DNA from: Bacteroidota bacterium
GTDB taxonomy: Bacteria; Bacteroidota; Bacteroidia; 2-12-FULL-35-15
DNA length: 64,000 nucleotides
Direction of reading: 5' to 3'
Assembly: GCA_025963725.1 (NCBI GenBank)
Contig: JAOQAE010000002.1
Location: 372,001-436,000, forward strand
This document shows, piece after piece, positions 45,245 to 55,100 of this stretch. The notes below the pieces were generated by a model, which ran no database searches, was not told where the DNA came from, and saw nothing but the letters and a program-made list of their open reading frames with translations. Within the stretch, counting starts at the first letter, position 1; each line of letters opens with the position of its first letter. Made by a program: the position numbers and the translations under genes.

Positions 45245-45646
45245 ATGAAAAAAACGGCAACAGCCTTTTCAGCACTATTGATCCTACTGGCTATTTTTTC
45301 ATTTGCCCCTGCCGATTGTACCGTGAACTACAAAGGGATCTATGCGATAAAGCTCGACGAGGAGCATTCCGCCGTGCTGCGCTTTTATGAGGATGGAACC
45401 GTGCTCGCCTCCTCTTCCGTGAACGATTACATGGATGTGATGAGCTGGTTCAACAAGGAGAATAAGGACATGGTGCTGAAAGGGACGTACAGGATCAAAA
45501 AATGCGGCATCCGCTTCAGCGTAAGCGGCATGACCGGCGAGCAGGAATACGAAGGCACCATCAACGGAAATAAGATCGACTTTGACCTGAAGGATAAAAG
45601 CTCTAAAAAAAGCACGAAGCGGACGTATACTTTTTATACTTTATAA
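45245..45646 (+). CDS. Secreted protein of unknown function
   Basis: 133 residues, signal peptide about 1-20. The mature domain looks like an eight-stranded lipocalin-like barrel: YKGIYAIKLDEEHSAVLRFYEDGTV, LKGTYRIKKCGIRFSV, EQEYEGTINGNKIDFDL. No family assigned. Alone, convergent with the minus-strand channel-like gene. Confidence 0.65.
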   Translation: MKKTATAFSALLILLAIFSFAPADCTVNYKGIYAIKLDEEHSAVLRFYEDGTVLASSSVNDYMDVMSWFNKENKDMVLKGTYRIKKCGIRFSVSGMTGEQEYEGTINGNKIDFDLKDKSSKKSTKRTYTFYTL

Positions 45647-45649
45647 TGC

Positions 45650-46405
45650 TTAACGGGGCAGCCTCCATGAGATGCCAAAGCTCAGGTACAGGTCATCTGA
45701 ATGATCGTTCAGGCCAAGTCCCGCAGAAACATCGAACTGGAGATTCCTGAGCGGCTGGTAGCTGAGCCCGCCGTCGGCCTGGCATCCCGGATAGGAGGCA
45801 TAGGCAAGATCGCCAAACACTTCCGCATAGGCATACACCTTTTCATTCAGCGATGCTCCGAACGTTGCAGTATACACATATACAGGGTAAGCACTAAAAG
45901 GCTCCCATTCCATCCCCAGATTATACCCCAGCGAAAATATTTCTGTAAGGCTGTGCGACATAGAAAAACGGAAATTGGGTACAATTGCCTGCCGGTTCTT
46001 TGTTTGCTTGTCGCCGGGCACAAATGCAAGATGCCCGATAAAAGCGGTTTGCGGGCGAATCCCTTTCTCCTGGCAAACAGCGATCTTGGTGCCTATTTCA
46101 ACCGGTTGAAATCCCTTTGTGCTTGTTGAATCTTTTAAGCGCTGATTCTCTGCCTGCCATTCCCCCCCAATGATCCGCAGCTCTGCCGATGGCAACAACC
46201 CCAGGCGAAATAGAGTCGTTGGATAATTGTAACGCTCCTGCACTTTGCCATTCCTTGTATACACGATCCCTGTTTCTATCTGAAGGTTATGGAGGGGAAC
46301 AATGGAGGAGCATTCCGTTTGGTCGGGACGGTCGGTTTCCATAGGTTCCTGTGCAAATACAGGGCTTACCAATATAACAGCACAGGCAAGGAGATAAATT
46401 TTCAT
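45650..46405 (-). CDS. Outer-membrane channel-like protein of the MetA/phenol-transporter type
   Basis: 251 residues, signal peptide ending PVFAQ. Then METDRPDQTECSSIVPLHNLQIETG, which is the hallmark of the putative MetA-pathway outer-membrane transporter family, and many amphipathic strands (LQFDVSAGLGLNDHSDDLYLSFGISW) ending in Arg. It faces away from the mntR-mntH operon, sharing a 91-base gap that carries a DtxR-like operator, so it may pass metals; that role is inference. Confidence 0.75.
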   Translation of the reverse strand: MKIYLLACAVILVSPVFAQEPMETDRPDQTECSSIVPLHNLQIETGIVYTRNGKVQERYNYPTTLFRLGLLPSAELRIIGGEWQAENQRLKDSTSTKGFQPVEIGTKIAVCQEKGIRPQTAFIGHLAFVPGDKQTKNRQAIVPNFRFSMSHSLTEIFSLGYNLGMEWEPFSAYPVYVYTATFGASLNEKVYAYAEVFGDLAYASYPGCQADGGLSYQPLRNLQFDVSAGLGLNDHSDDLYLSFGISWRLPR

Positions 46406-46409
46406 GCTG

Positions 46410-46417
46410 CGAATATA
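46410..46417 (-). promoter_or_regulatory. -7 element (7 of 8) of the outer-membrane gene
   Basis: TATATTCG on the minus strand, one mismatch to TAnnTTTG, 4 bases upstream of the ATG. Confidence 0.4.
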
Positions 46418-46423
46418 TCAAAT

Positions 46424-46439
46424 TTTAGATTAGCCTAAA
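46424..46439. promoter_or_regulatory. Candidate DtxR/MntR operator
   Basis: TTTAGATTAGCCTAAA, a partly symmetric 16-mer close to the TTAGGTTAGCCTAA core of DtxR/IdeR sites. It lies just upstream of the -7 element of the outer-membrane gene and about 32 bases upstream of the mntR -7 element. Confidence 0.55.
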
Positions 46440-46470
46440 TTATTTTTTAAATGATATTAAAAACATTGCA

Positions 46471-46478
46471 TATATTTG
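46471..46478 (+). promoter_or_regulatory. -7 element of mntR-mntH
   Basis: TATATTTG, exact match, 18 bases before the ATG at 46497. Confidence 0.65.
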
Positions 46479-46496
46479 CATAAAAAAAATCCGGGC

Positions 46497-47153
46497 ATGA
46501 ATTCGTTCACCGAGGAAAACTACATCAAGGCAATTTACAAGCTGCTGGAAAGCGGTGATGAAACCGTGAGCACGAATGCCATCGCGGAAAGGATGCACAC
46601 GAGAGCGGCTTCCGTAACCGATATGCTGAAAAAGCTGGCCCTGAAAAAGCTGATCAACTACCAGAGATACCAAGGCGTGAGCCTCACAGGAAAAGGGGAA
46701 AAAATTGCGCTCAGCATCATCCGCAAGCACCGCCTCTGGGAAATGTTCCTCGTGGAAAAATTCAATTTTAAATGGGATGAAGTGCATGATGTGGCCGAGC
46801 AGCTGGAGCATATCCAGTCCGACAAGCTCATCGAGGAGCTGGATAAATTCCTGAACTACCCGAAAGCCGATCCGCACGGCGACCCGATCCCGGATGCGAA
46901 AGGCAAGCTGCTGGCACGAAAATCGAAATCGCTTTCACAGTTCAGCGTCAACGATGTGTGCATCATGACCGGCGTGGTGGACCACTCCCCGGCATTCCTG
47001 CAATACCTTGATAAAACCGGCTTCGGACTTGGCAACGAAATTAAGATCAGGGAGGTTGTAGAATTCGATAAATCGCTGCAGATCGTGGTAAACAAAAAAA
47101 CATTCTTCATCAGCTCTGATGTTGCAAAAAATATATTGGTGATCTTAAAATAA
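46497..47153 (+). CDS. DtxR/MntR-family metalloregulator
   Basis: 218 residues from the ATG at 46497; a TTG at 46476 lies inside the -7 element and is rejected. N-terminal winged helix (SFTEENYIKAIYKLLESG, then MHTRAASVTDMLKKLALKKL), dimerisation part ending with YPKADPHGDPIPD, and a C-terminal FeoA/SH3-like domain (about 150-218). This three-domain form is the IdeR/DtxR type; metal could be Mn or Fe. It lies 1 base before mntH and presumably represses the locus when metal is plentiful. Confidence 0.92.
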   Translation: MNSFTEENYIKAIYKLLESGDETVSTNAIAERMHTRAASVTDMLKKLALKKLINYQRYQGVSLTGKGEKIALSIIRKHRLWEMFLVEKFNFKWDEVHDVAEQLEHIQSDKLIEELDKFLNYPKADPHGDPIPDAKGKLLARKSKSLSQFSVNDVCIMTGVVDHSPAFLQYLDKTGFGLGNEIKIREVVEFDKSLQIVVNKKTFFISSDVAKNILVILK

Positions 47154-47154
47154 T

Positions 47155-49029
47155 ATGGAAAAGCGTTCAGGAAAATCACTGGAAGAAGTACATTCAAGCG
47201 TAGACACCGGAAAGAAGACCTTCTGGAAAAAGCTCTTCGCATTCATGGGCCCCGCCTACCTTGTTAGCGTAGGCTATATGGATCCGGGCAACTGGGCAAC
47301 GGATATTGCAGGCGGCAGCCAGTTCGGCTACCAGCTGCTCTGGGTGCTGCTTATGAGCAACCTCATGGCGCTGCTGCTGCAAAGCTTAAGCGCGCGGCTT
47401 GGACTCGTGCGCGGGCTCGACCTTGCACAGGCATCACGTGCGGCCTTTCCTCCTGCCATTAATTTTTTCAACTGGGTGCTTGCCGAGATCGCGATCGCTG
47501 CCTGCGACCTTGCGGAAGTGATCGGGATGGCGATAGGGCTGCAGCTCTTATTCCACATTCCGCTTCTTGCCGGCGTATCGATCACGGTGCTGGACACCCT
47601 GCTGATCCTCTTTCTTCAAAAGCATGGCATCCGGAAAATGGAAGCTTTCATCCTTGCGCTTGTTGCAACAATAGGCGTGGCATTTATTGCAGAGCTTTAT
47701 TTTGCAAAGCCCGACGGCATCGAGCTGGTAAAAGGCTTCATCCCTTCCATTCCGAACGATGCAGCATTATATATTGCCATCGGGATCATCGGCGCCACCG
47801 TAATGCCGCATAACCTGTACCTGCATTCATCGCTGGTGCAAACGCGGAAATTCGACAGAACACCGCAAGGCATCAAAGATGCGATAAAATTTAATTTCAT
47901 AGATACCGGCATTGCGCTCAACATGGCGCTCTTTGTGAACGCCGCCATCCTTATTCTTGCGGCCAGCGCATTTTACACCACCGGCCGCTTCGGCGTTGCG
48001 GAGATCCAGGATGCTTTTAAGCTGCTGGAAAACATTCTCGGCACACAGCTCGCTCCTATTTTATTTGCAGTGGCGCTTATAGCGGCCGGACAAAGCTCCA
48101 CGCTTACAGGAACGCTTTCAGGGCAGATCGTGATGGAAGGCTACCTGAACCTGCGCATCCAGCCATGGCTGAGGAGGCTGATCACCCGCATGATCGCGAT
48201 CGTACCGGCATTCCTCGTGATCTATTTCTTCGGGGAGGATGCAACCGGCGAGCTGCTGATCCTGAGCCAGGTGATCCTGAGCATGCAGCTTGGCTTCGCC
48301 ATCATCCCGCTGATCCACCTTACAAGCGACAGAAGGCAAATGGGCATCTTCGCGAATAAAACATGGGTGAAAGTTTGCGCCTGGGCAATAGCGGTGATCA
48401 TTGTAAGCCTCAACGCAAAGCTGGTGGTGGGGACGGTTGCGGACTGGATCGCCGGCGCCGACAATCCATGGATCCTTTATATCACCGTTGTGCCGCTGAT
48501 CGCCGCCGCCGGCCTTTTATTACTGTACATCACGTTCAGCCCGATCCTAAAAAAATCGAAGGATCTCAGCAACAGGGTTCCGGATGGCACGCCCGAAGAG
48601 CTTGATATTACACCCTTATTAAAATACAACAAGATCGCGATCACGGTTGATTTCAGCCGCAGCGACAGCAAAGCGATCAGTAATGCATTTTCACAGGGCG
48701 GCAAAAGCGCGGAATACATTCTCATCCACATTGTTGAAACCGCAGGCGCACGGATGATGGACCAGGAGATCGATGACCTTGAAACGGTTTCCGACAAGGT
48801 GAACCTTGAAAAATACAGGGTGGAGCTCGCATCAAAGGGATATAAGATCTATACAAAGCTGGGATTCGGCAATCCGAAAAAAAGCATCCCGGAAATTGTG
48901 AATGCGACCGACTGCGATCTGCTGGTAATGGGCGCTCACGGGCACAGGGCATTCAAAGACATGATCCTTGGCACTACGCTGGATACGGTGCGGCATAATG
49001 TGAGGGTGCCGGTGCTGATCGTGAAGTAG
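47155..49029 (+). CDS. mntH: Nramp divalent-metal transporter fused to a universal-stress domain
   Basis: 624 residues. Nramp part about 25-460 with about 11 spans and the metal-site motifs D43-P-G-N46 (GYMDPGNWATD) and A214..M217-P-H (ATVMPHNLYLHS). A linker leads to a UspA domain at about 488-624 with the ATP-binding pattern G593-x2-G596-x9-G606-T607. The fusion is found in Bacteroidota. It imports Mn (or Fe) with protons; the Usp domain may sense ATP or stress. Co-transcribed with the regulator: TAA of mntR and the ATG are 1 base apart. Confidence 0.93.
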   Translation: MEKRSGKSLEEVHSSVDTGKKTFWKKLFAFMGPAYLVSVGYMDPGNWATDIAGGSQFGYQLLWVLLMSNLMALLLQSLSARLGLVRGLDLAQASRAAFPPAINFFNWVLAEIAIAACDLAEVIGMAIGLQLLFHIPLLAGVSITVLDTLLILFLQKHGIRKMEAFILALVATIGVAFIAELYFAKPDGIELVKGFIPSIPNDAALYIAIGIIGATVMPHNLYLHSSLVQTRKFDRTPQGIKDAIKFNFIDTGIALNMALFVNAAILILAASAFYTTGRFGVAEIQDAFKLLENILGTQLAPILFAVALIAAGQSSTLTGTLSGQIVMEGYLNLRIQPWLRRLITRMIAIVPAFLVIYFFGEDATGELLILSQVILSMQLGFAIIPLIHLTSDRRQMGIFANKTWVKVCAWAIAVIIVSLNAKLVVGTVADWIAGADNPWILYITVVPLIAAAGLLLLYITFSPILKKSKDLSNRVPDGTPEELDITPLLKYNKIAITVDFSRSDSKAISNAFSQGGKSAEYILIHIVETAGARMMDQEIDDLETVSDKVNLEKYRVELASKGYKIYTKLGFGNPKKSIPEIVNATDCDLLVMGAHGHRAFKDMILGTTLDTVRHNVRVPVLIVK

Positions 49030-49072
49030 TCAGGAGGAAGGAGTTTGTAGTTGGTAGACTGTTACGGAGCTT

Positions 49073-49152
49073 GTCATTCTGAATGCAGCGCAGCGGAATG
49101 AAGAATCTTTCAATAGATGAGAAAGGGACCCATTCGCTTCGCTCAGGATGAC
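49073..49152. repeat. GTCATTCTGA...CTCAGGATGAC intergenic repeat
   Basis: Starts GTCATTCTGAATGCAGCGC, contains GAAGAATCTTTC and ends CGCTTCGCTCAGGATGAC. A second short hairpin AGATCCTGAAACAAGTTCAGGATGAC-like unit (arms TCCTGAA/TTCAGGA) lies at 49213-49236. Together they fill the gap before smpB. Confidence 0.7.
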
Positions 49153-49267
49153 ATACGGCACACATTGAACCTACACACCTCCGTAAATTCGACCTTCAAT
49201 GCCTGCGCTCAGATCCTGAAACAAGTTCAGGATGACCTCCACACAGATTATTTCGTAAATTTGCAGC

Positions 49268-49720
49268 ATGAGCACCGAGAACAGGATAGATATAAAGAAC
49301 AGGAAAGCGTCATTTGAATATGCGTTTCTCGATAAATACGTTGCCGGCCTGCAGCTGACGGGCACGGAGATCAAATCCATTCGTGAAGGAAAAGCCAATA
49401 TCAATGAAGGGTTTTGTGTGTTCAACCGCGAAGAGCTGTTCGTACGCAACATGCACATTGCACATTACTTTGAGGGCACCTATAACAATGTGGAGGAAAA
49501 GCGCGACCGCAAGCTGCTGCTGAACCGCAATGAATTAAACAAGCTGCAGAACAAGCTGAAGGACCAGGGATTAACCATCATTCCGCTACGCCTGTTCATC
49601 AATGAAAAAGGATATGCAAAGCTGGAAATTGCGCTGGCAAAAGGAAAGAAGCTGTTCGACAAGCGCCAGGATATTAAGAAAAAAGACATCGACAGGGAGA
49701 TGAGCCGCCGCTTGAAATAA
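49268..49720 (+). CDS. smpB: SsrA-binding protein SmpB
   Basis: 150 residues, OB-fold with the family pattern: IDIKNRKASFEYAFLDKY, GLQLTGTEIKSIREGKANINEG, and the basic C-terminal tail KRQDIKKKDIDREMSRRLK. It brings tmRNA to stalled ribosomes. The start is 4 bases after an imperfect -7-like TAAATTG, so another nearly leaderless case is possible. Confidence 0.96.
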   Translation: MSTENRIDIKNRKASFEYAFLDKYVAGLQLTGTEIKSIREGKANINEGFCVFNREELFVRNMHIAHYFEGTYNNVEEKRDRKLLLNRNELNKLQNKLKDQGLTIIPLRLFINEKGYAKLEIALAKGKKLFDKRQDIKKKDIDREMSRRLK

Positions 49721-49729
49721 GCTTAGCTT

Positions 49730-50833
49730 TTATCTTTTTAAGGTGATCACAAACTCCGTCCCTTCGTTCACCTTGCTTGTAACAGCAATGCTTCCGCCCA
49801 GGCTTGTCACCTGGTTCTGCACAATATACAACCCGATGCCTTTGCTGTCGATGTGATTATGGAATTTCTGGTGCAGCCCGAAGATCTTATCCTTCACCTT
49901 TTCCATGTCGAAGCCGAGGCCGTTATCGGCGATGATCAGCCGTACAACGCCTTCGCCTTTTTCCGAGCGTACAGCGATCACAGGCGCATGGCCGGGCCGG
50001 GCATACTTGATCGAGTTGGTGATTAAATTAAGAAAGATGCTTTCGAGGCATGCCCTGTTGAAATGCACGCTTTCAAGCTCGGAAAGATCGATATTGACTA
50101 CCGCCTGCGATGTTTGCACCAACAGGTTTACCGAGCTCAGCACTCCCTCCAGCACTTCGCGGATGTCCAGTTCTTCCATGTCAACGTTCAGCCGGTTTTG
50201 CCTGCTCAGCACATCCACATACCCGTTCAGGGTGCTTCTCAGCTTCTCGCCTGTGAGCTTCAGCATCTCCAGGAATTTCAGCGTTTCCGCATCGTTGATC
50301 TTCGAGGTATCCATCAGCGCAAAAAGCGAAAGCATATTGTTTACCGGCGACCTGAGATCGTGCGAGGTGGTGTAGGATAACTGCGTAAGGTCTTTATTGA
50401 TCTGCGTCAGGTTAGCAAGAAGCGCGTTACGGTCTTCTTCCTGCCTTTTTTTATGAGTGACGTTTTTTGCAATAGCGAAGATCACCTGGTCTTCAGGCAC
50501 GGGAAAGGATGTCCAGGAAAGCCATACGATCTCCCCGCTTTTTGTTACATACCTGTTCTCGAAATTATAAAGGGGCTTGTTCTTTGTGAGCTCCTGCCGC
50601 ATTCGTGAAGTGAGATCCTTATCGCCGCTGTATACAAAATCATTGATCGGCCGTGAATAAAGCTCTTCGCTGGTATAGCCGAGCAGGTTGGATACGGCGG
50701 GATTGATCCTTTTGAAAAAGCCATCATAGCCTGCTATGCATAACAGGTCGGGCGACAGCTCATAAAAAAGCTCGAGCTTATAGTTGTCGGAAGTAGTGTC
50801 CTTTATTGTATTCATAAGTAGTTCTTCATTCAT
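49730..50833 (-). CDS. PAS-domain sensor histidine kinase
   Basis: 367 residues. PAS domain about 22-130 (LFYELSPDLLCIAGYDGFFKRINPA), HisKA with phospho-acceptor H158 in SHDLRSPVNN, then the ATPase domain with N-box NLITNSIKYAR, G1 ADNGLGFD and G2 KGIGLYIVQ. There is no membrane segment, so it senses a cytoplasmic signal. No response regulator is nearby, so its partner is not evident. A second Met at residue 7 is a possible start. Confidence 0.9.
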   Translation of the reverse strand: MNEELLMNTIKDTTSDNYKLELFYELSPDLLCIAGYDGFFKRINPAVSNLLGYTSEELYSRPINDFVYSGDKDLTSRMRQELTKNKPLYNFENRYVTKSGEIVWLSWTSFPVPEDQVIFAIAKNVTHKKRQEEDRNALLANLTQINKDLTQLSYTTSHDLRSPVNNMLSLFALMDTSKINDAETLKFLEMLKLTGEKLRSTLNGYVDVLSRQNRLNVDMEELDIREVLEGVLSSVNLLVQTSQAVVNIDLSELESVHFNRACLESIFLNLITNSIKYARPGHAPVIAVRSEKGEGVVRLIIADNGLGFDMEKVKDKIFGLHQKFHNHIDSKGIGLYIVQNQVTSLGGSIAVTSKVNEGTEFVITLKR

Positions 50834-50932
50834 AGAACGGCATCAGTTAACCTTTATTTCAAGCGGCTTAATTCCAGCTTACAGGTGATCTTTACATCCG
50901 GCCACTTGTGTTCTTATTTGATTAAGACAACA

Positions 50933-50963
50933 AAAAAACGCTCCAGTTGCCTGCAGCGTTTTT
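50933..50963 (-). terminator. Terminator downstream of dapA
   Basis: AAAAACGCT/AGCGTTTTT pair enclosing a 12-base loop; T-run on either strand. It separates dapA from the kinase gene. Confidence 0.75.
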
Positions 50964-50981
50964 AATTTTCATTAAAAAAAA

Positions 50982-51869
50982 TTATTTATACACTTCCATT
51001 AATTCGGTCAGCGCGTTTTGTGTAGCCTTGTTCACTTTTACAAGCGGCAATCTTACGTTCGACGAGCAGATCTTCATCATTTCGAGCACTGTTTTAATTC
51101 CTGCCGGATTGCCATCTGCAAACAGCTGCTCGATGATGTCGGTTAATTTATAATGCAGCTTCTGTGCTTCCTTTACATTTCCAGCCATGATCTGGCGGGT
51201 CATCTCGGAAAAATCTTTCGGGAATGCATTGGCCACAACAGAGATCACACCTTCTCCGCCGCAGGCAATGATCGGCAGTGTAAGCGCGTCATCGCCGGAG
51301 ATCACAAGGAAATCCTTCGGCTTGTACTTGATGATCTTCATGCACTGCTCGAGGCTTCCTGATGCTTCCTTGATCGCAATGATATTCTTAAATTCTTCTG
51401 CCAGCTTTAAAGTAGTGTCGGCAGTGATATTCGAAGCGGTGCGCCCCGGTACATTATACAGGATGACCGGGAGCGGCGATGCTTCCGAAATGGCTTTGTA
51501 ATGCTGGTAGATCCCGCGCTGGTTGGGCTTGTTGTAATATGGAGAAACAGAAAGCAAGGCATCAATATGCGCAAAGCTTTCTTTTTTTAATGCGGTAAGG
51601 ATTTCCTGCGTGTTGTTTCCGCCAAGGCCAAGCACTACCGGAACGCGCTTGTCGACCGTTTCGATCACATGCTGCACAACGGATTGTTTTTCTTCCTTCG
51701 AGAGTGTTACCGATTCGCCGGTGGTACCCATCACCACCACATATTCCACTCCGCCTTTGATGATATAGTTCACAAGCTTTTCGAGCCCTTTGAAATCTAC
51801 ATTTCCATCTTTTGTGAATGGCGTTACAATCGCAACACCCGTACCTCTGAATTTACTGCTTTTGCTCAT
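50982..51869 (-). CDS. dapA: 4-hydroxy-tetrahydrodipicolinate synthase
   Basis: 295 residues from the ATG at 51869; a Met 5 codons upstream is an alternative. Class I aldolase barrel: VVMGTTGESVTLSKEEK, Tyr in LYNVPGRTA, Schiff-base Lys in IAIKEASGS, and ISGDDALTLPI. It condenses pyruvate with aspartate semialdehyde in lysine and diaminopimelate synthesis. Single gene with a terminator downstream. Confidence 0.95.
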   Translation of the reverse strand: MSKSSKFRGTGVAIVTPFTKDGNVDFKGLEKLVNYIIKGGVEYVVVMGTTGESVTLSKEEKQSVVQHVIETVDKRVPVVLGLGGNNTQEILTALKKESFAHIDALLSVSPYYNKPNQRGIYQHYKAISEASPLPVILYNVPGRTASNITADTTLKLAEEFKNIIAIKEASGSLEQCMKIIKYKPKDFLVISGDDALTLPIIACGGEGVISVVANAFPKDFSEMTRQIMAGNVKEAQKLHYKLTDIIEQLFADGNPAGIKTVLEMMKICSSNVRLPLVKVNKATQNALTELMEVYK

Positions 51870-51973
51870 GGGGATTCGTTTCAAAATTTTTGAATCGTAA
51901 AGATAAAAGGTTTTTTAAAATGCGCGCTATAAATAAGTTTTGATACTCATGATTTTCCGTCGATGGGTAATCC

Positions 51974-52069
51974 GTCATCCTAACACGAGGGAATTCTGCT
52001 CACCTGATCATTGCGTAGAGATGCCGTGTCCCCGGATCAGGTCCGGGGCAGGCGGGGCACGGCATGACG
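51974..52069. repeat. GTCAT...CATGAC intergenic repeat
   Basis: Starts GTCATCCTAACACGAGG, contains CGTAGAGATGCCGTGTC, an internal CCCCGGATC/GATCCGGGG-like hairpin, and ends GGGGCACGGCATGAC. Confidence 0.7.
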
Positions 52070-52087
52070 AGCATCACGGGCAACTAA

Positions 52088-52117
52088 AACGAAAGGCCCG
52101 GGAATAACCCGGGCCTT
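52088..52117 (-). terminator. Terminator of the 1303-residue protein gene
   Basis: Minus strand: AAGGCCCGGG/CCCGGGCCTT with a 5-base loop; tail is only weakly T-rich. Confidence 0.7.
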
Positions 52118-52122
52118 CAGTA

Positions 52123-55100
52123 TTAATACCCATCCAGATCGATGGGACGAAGCACGCCAAACCATTTCAGCGTCCGCTCCCCTATTCCATCCGCTTTCAC
52201 ATGGATGATGTACATGCCGCTTGCGATCGGGATCCGCTCCCCGTTCTTCAGGTCCCAGTCAACGGAAGTAACATCATTGTCCTTTTCGATCCTCCGCACC
52301 AGCGAGCCGTTAAGCGTGTAGATGCTCACTGTGCATTTCACCGGCAGGTTCGTGATCTTCACTACATTATCGAGCGCAGTTTTTTCATACTCCGAATACG
52401 CATAATACGGATTGGGAACAATGTTGATCAGCTGCAGGCCATCCTTCGCCGTTGCATTGTCATTCAGCACCGTTTGCAGACCTGATGTGTTGAATGTATA
52501 CATCGGGTAATTGTGGTTTTCCTGCACCGCCGCAGTATCCGCCGAAGGGATAATGGCGCTTGCCGCCCAGCGTGATGAATATGCCCTCGCATACGGCTTC
52601 GCTACACGGATCCGCACTCTCACATCGGTTTCACGCAGCGTGTGGTTGTTAGCGAGCAATGGTATGTTTACCCACATGGCGCTTGTGAACACCGCATTTT
52701 TCTTGAGATTAAAAGCAGTTCCGATGCCTTGTTCGGAAGCCTTCAGCATTTTATACATGGCAGCACCTTTATCGTAGCGCGGAACATCTTTTAATTCGTC
52801 CGGCAGTAAAGGATCCGTGCTTCCCCAGCGCGCTTCGCCGTTGTGCCCGAACACATAGATGTAATGCTTGCCTCCGTACACGGGTGTGCCACTGGAAGTA
52901 TACATTGTGGATGTAGGGTCCCAGCGCATGTTCGCGCCATGCTCGTCTGCAAACCAGGAATCTTCGCCGAATGCCATGTTCAGCCTTTCACCTGTTTCAA
53001 GATTGATGGCGTATCCCGGGAACCAGCCCATGCCGGTAGGAAAATCGTTGTTATCAGGCCCTGTGGCATCACTTCCTGTTTTGTCGACCGATTTGTGCCT
53101 TCTCAGGCTGAGCTTCGTTGCCGCACCTTCCGCCAGCTCCGGCTCTTCGCTCATTTCAAGCACAGGGCAGCGCGTCCACTTGGTCATGTCGTTGGTGATC
53201 ACCACATCCACGCTCGGGAGAAATGAAAGGCTGTCCTGCAGGATGTTGATCCCGCTTCCATTGGTAGCAGCAGGGCCGCAGGTGCTCAGTCCGCCGAAAT
53301 CGGAGTATGCGCACAAGGCATAAGGCGCCCAGGTTCCGCCAAGGATCTTTTCAAACTTAGCCTGCGGATCGATGAATTGTATTGGTGTTCCGGGCTTCAG
53401 CCTGTCGTCGAATGCCGGATTTGTTGTTGAATGCAGATTTCCTGCACGGATCCAGTTGCCGGGTACTTCGCCTTCTTCATCACGCAGCCCTGTAAGCCAC
53501 TGTTGTGTAGGATCGGCAAAGGTCATCGTAGCTTCGGTAAAGCCGCCTGTTTCAAGTGTTGATGTGCCCACATTCTCCACCTGCTTAATGCTCAGCGAAA
53601 GCCCCCACTGCGGCAGCAGCTGTTCATTCATCACGGCAATGGAGCGCTCCGAATTCACAATTTCGCCCGTTGTATTGTTTTTAATTGTCCATACCGCGCT
53701 TGCCGAAGCGGAGCTGAATTTTACAGTAAAATCGCCCACAGGCACATTCAGCGGATCCACCACTTTTACGTTCAGCGGGCCTCTCCCTGCCTGGTAGCGC
53801 GGATGCAGGATCCTGCCATCGGCGCTCGCCAGCAATTCATTTTCCGAAGCCGCAGTAAGGTCGAGCACGGTTCCCCCGTTGCCCTGTCCTTCGATCCTCG
53901 TGATCTCGGGGCCAGCACCGTAACCGGCATTCTGCACTGTTCCCATTTCTTCCACCGATGGAATATGCGGAATAGCTGTGTACACTTTTACATTTTTTCT
54001 TCCGGATAAATATGGCGTGTTTGCCGTGTTGCTGACATACGGATCGGCGGAAAGCTCACCCGGATTGTACGCATACGCGATCACCATGTAATAGTATTGC
54101 TTGTGATTCACCAGCGTATTTACACCTGTTGCAAATTTATCCTTGTCGATGCTGAAGGAATGGATGATGCCTTTGTTGGCGCCGTTCACTTCTGCAACAG
54201 GTACCCAGGAGCTGAGCAAAGGATCGTTTACCTGGTTGATAATCTGTCCTGCGGAGTTCTGAACATCACACTGCATTACGAGCCTTGCTTTATCCACATT
54301 GTGCAGGTCGTTCACGCTTACGGAAGGATCTTTTAGCTGGAACACCTGGTAGCCTTCGAACCTGTACAGCGTGTCGGAACCGGTAAGCACATAGGGATCT
54401 TTCTCCTGGTAATTTTCGCCGATGTTGTTGGAAGTTGTTGTTTGCGCGAGTGAGAAGATCAGCTGGTTGTTCAGCTCCTGGATGCCCAGCTCGGGCGCTG
54501 TTGGCCCGTCGAGTATTTTGAAGCAGCTCTGGAACAAAGCCTGCGCCTTGGTATCCGCAGCTTTCAGCAATGCCAGGGAAGCAAGGTTTCCGCCTTGTGT
54601 TGCCCTCGCCCACACCACTCCCGTCGTTACATAATTCACCGAGCCTGCTTTCAGCGTGAATGGCCCCGATGATTGTAAGAACCTCCTGTCGTTCGGCTGG
54701 TTGCCCACGCTTGCCTCGTCCCATGGCAGCTGTGAGCCGCCAGTCCCGTAACCTGTCGGGTCGGAATCACCCGGGAACATGTAATCACACACAGGCCCGC
54801 CGGAAAGGTGTCCTGTTCCTCCATACATGAAAGGAGTTCCGTCTTTCCAGAAGCCGCTCAGGTAATTATAAAATTCCACTGCCGTGCCCGGATCGCCTTG
54901 TCCGGACGGCGCACCGTTGGTATAGTACACGAATTTCGACATGCCCAAACGCTCATTGTCCACAATGTTATCATTGTACCCAATGCCGTTGGCAGAGCTG
55001 TCTACAGGATCTGCCATAAAATTAGCATCGGCAATAGGGCCTTCAAAAAAATCGATGCCGATAGCGGGAGGGTTGGCGCCATACGTGCTTTCGCCGCCAA

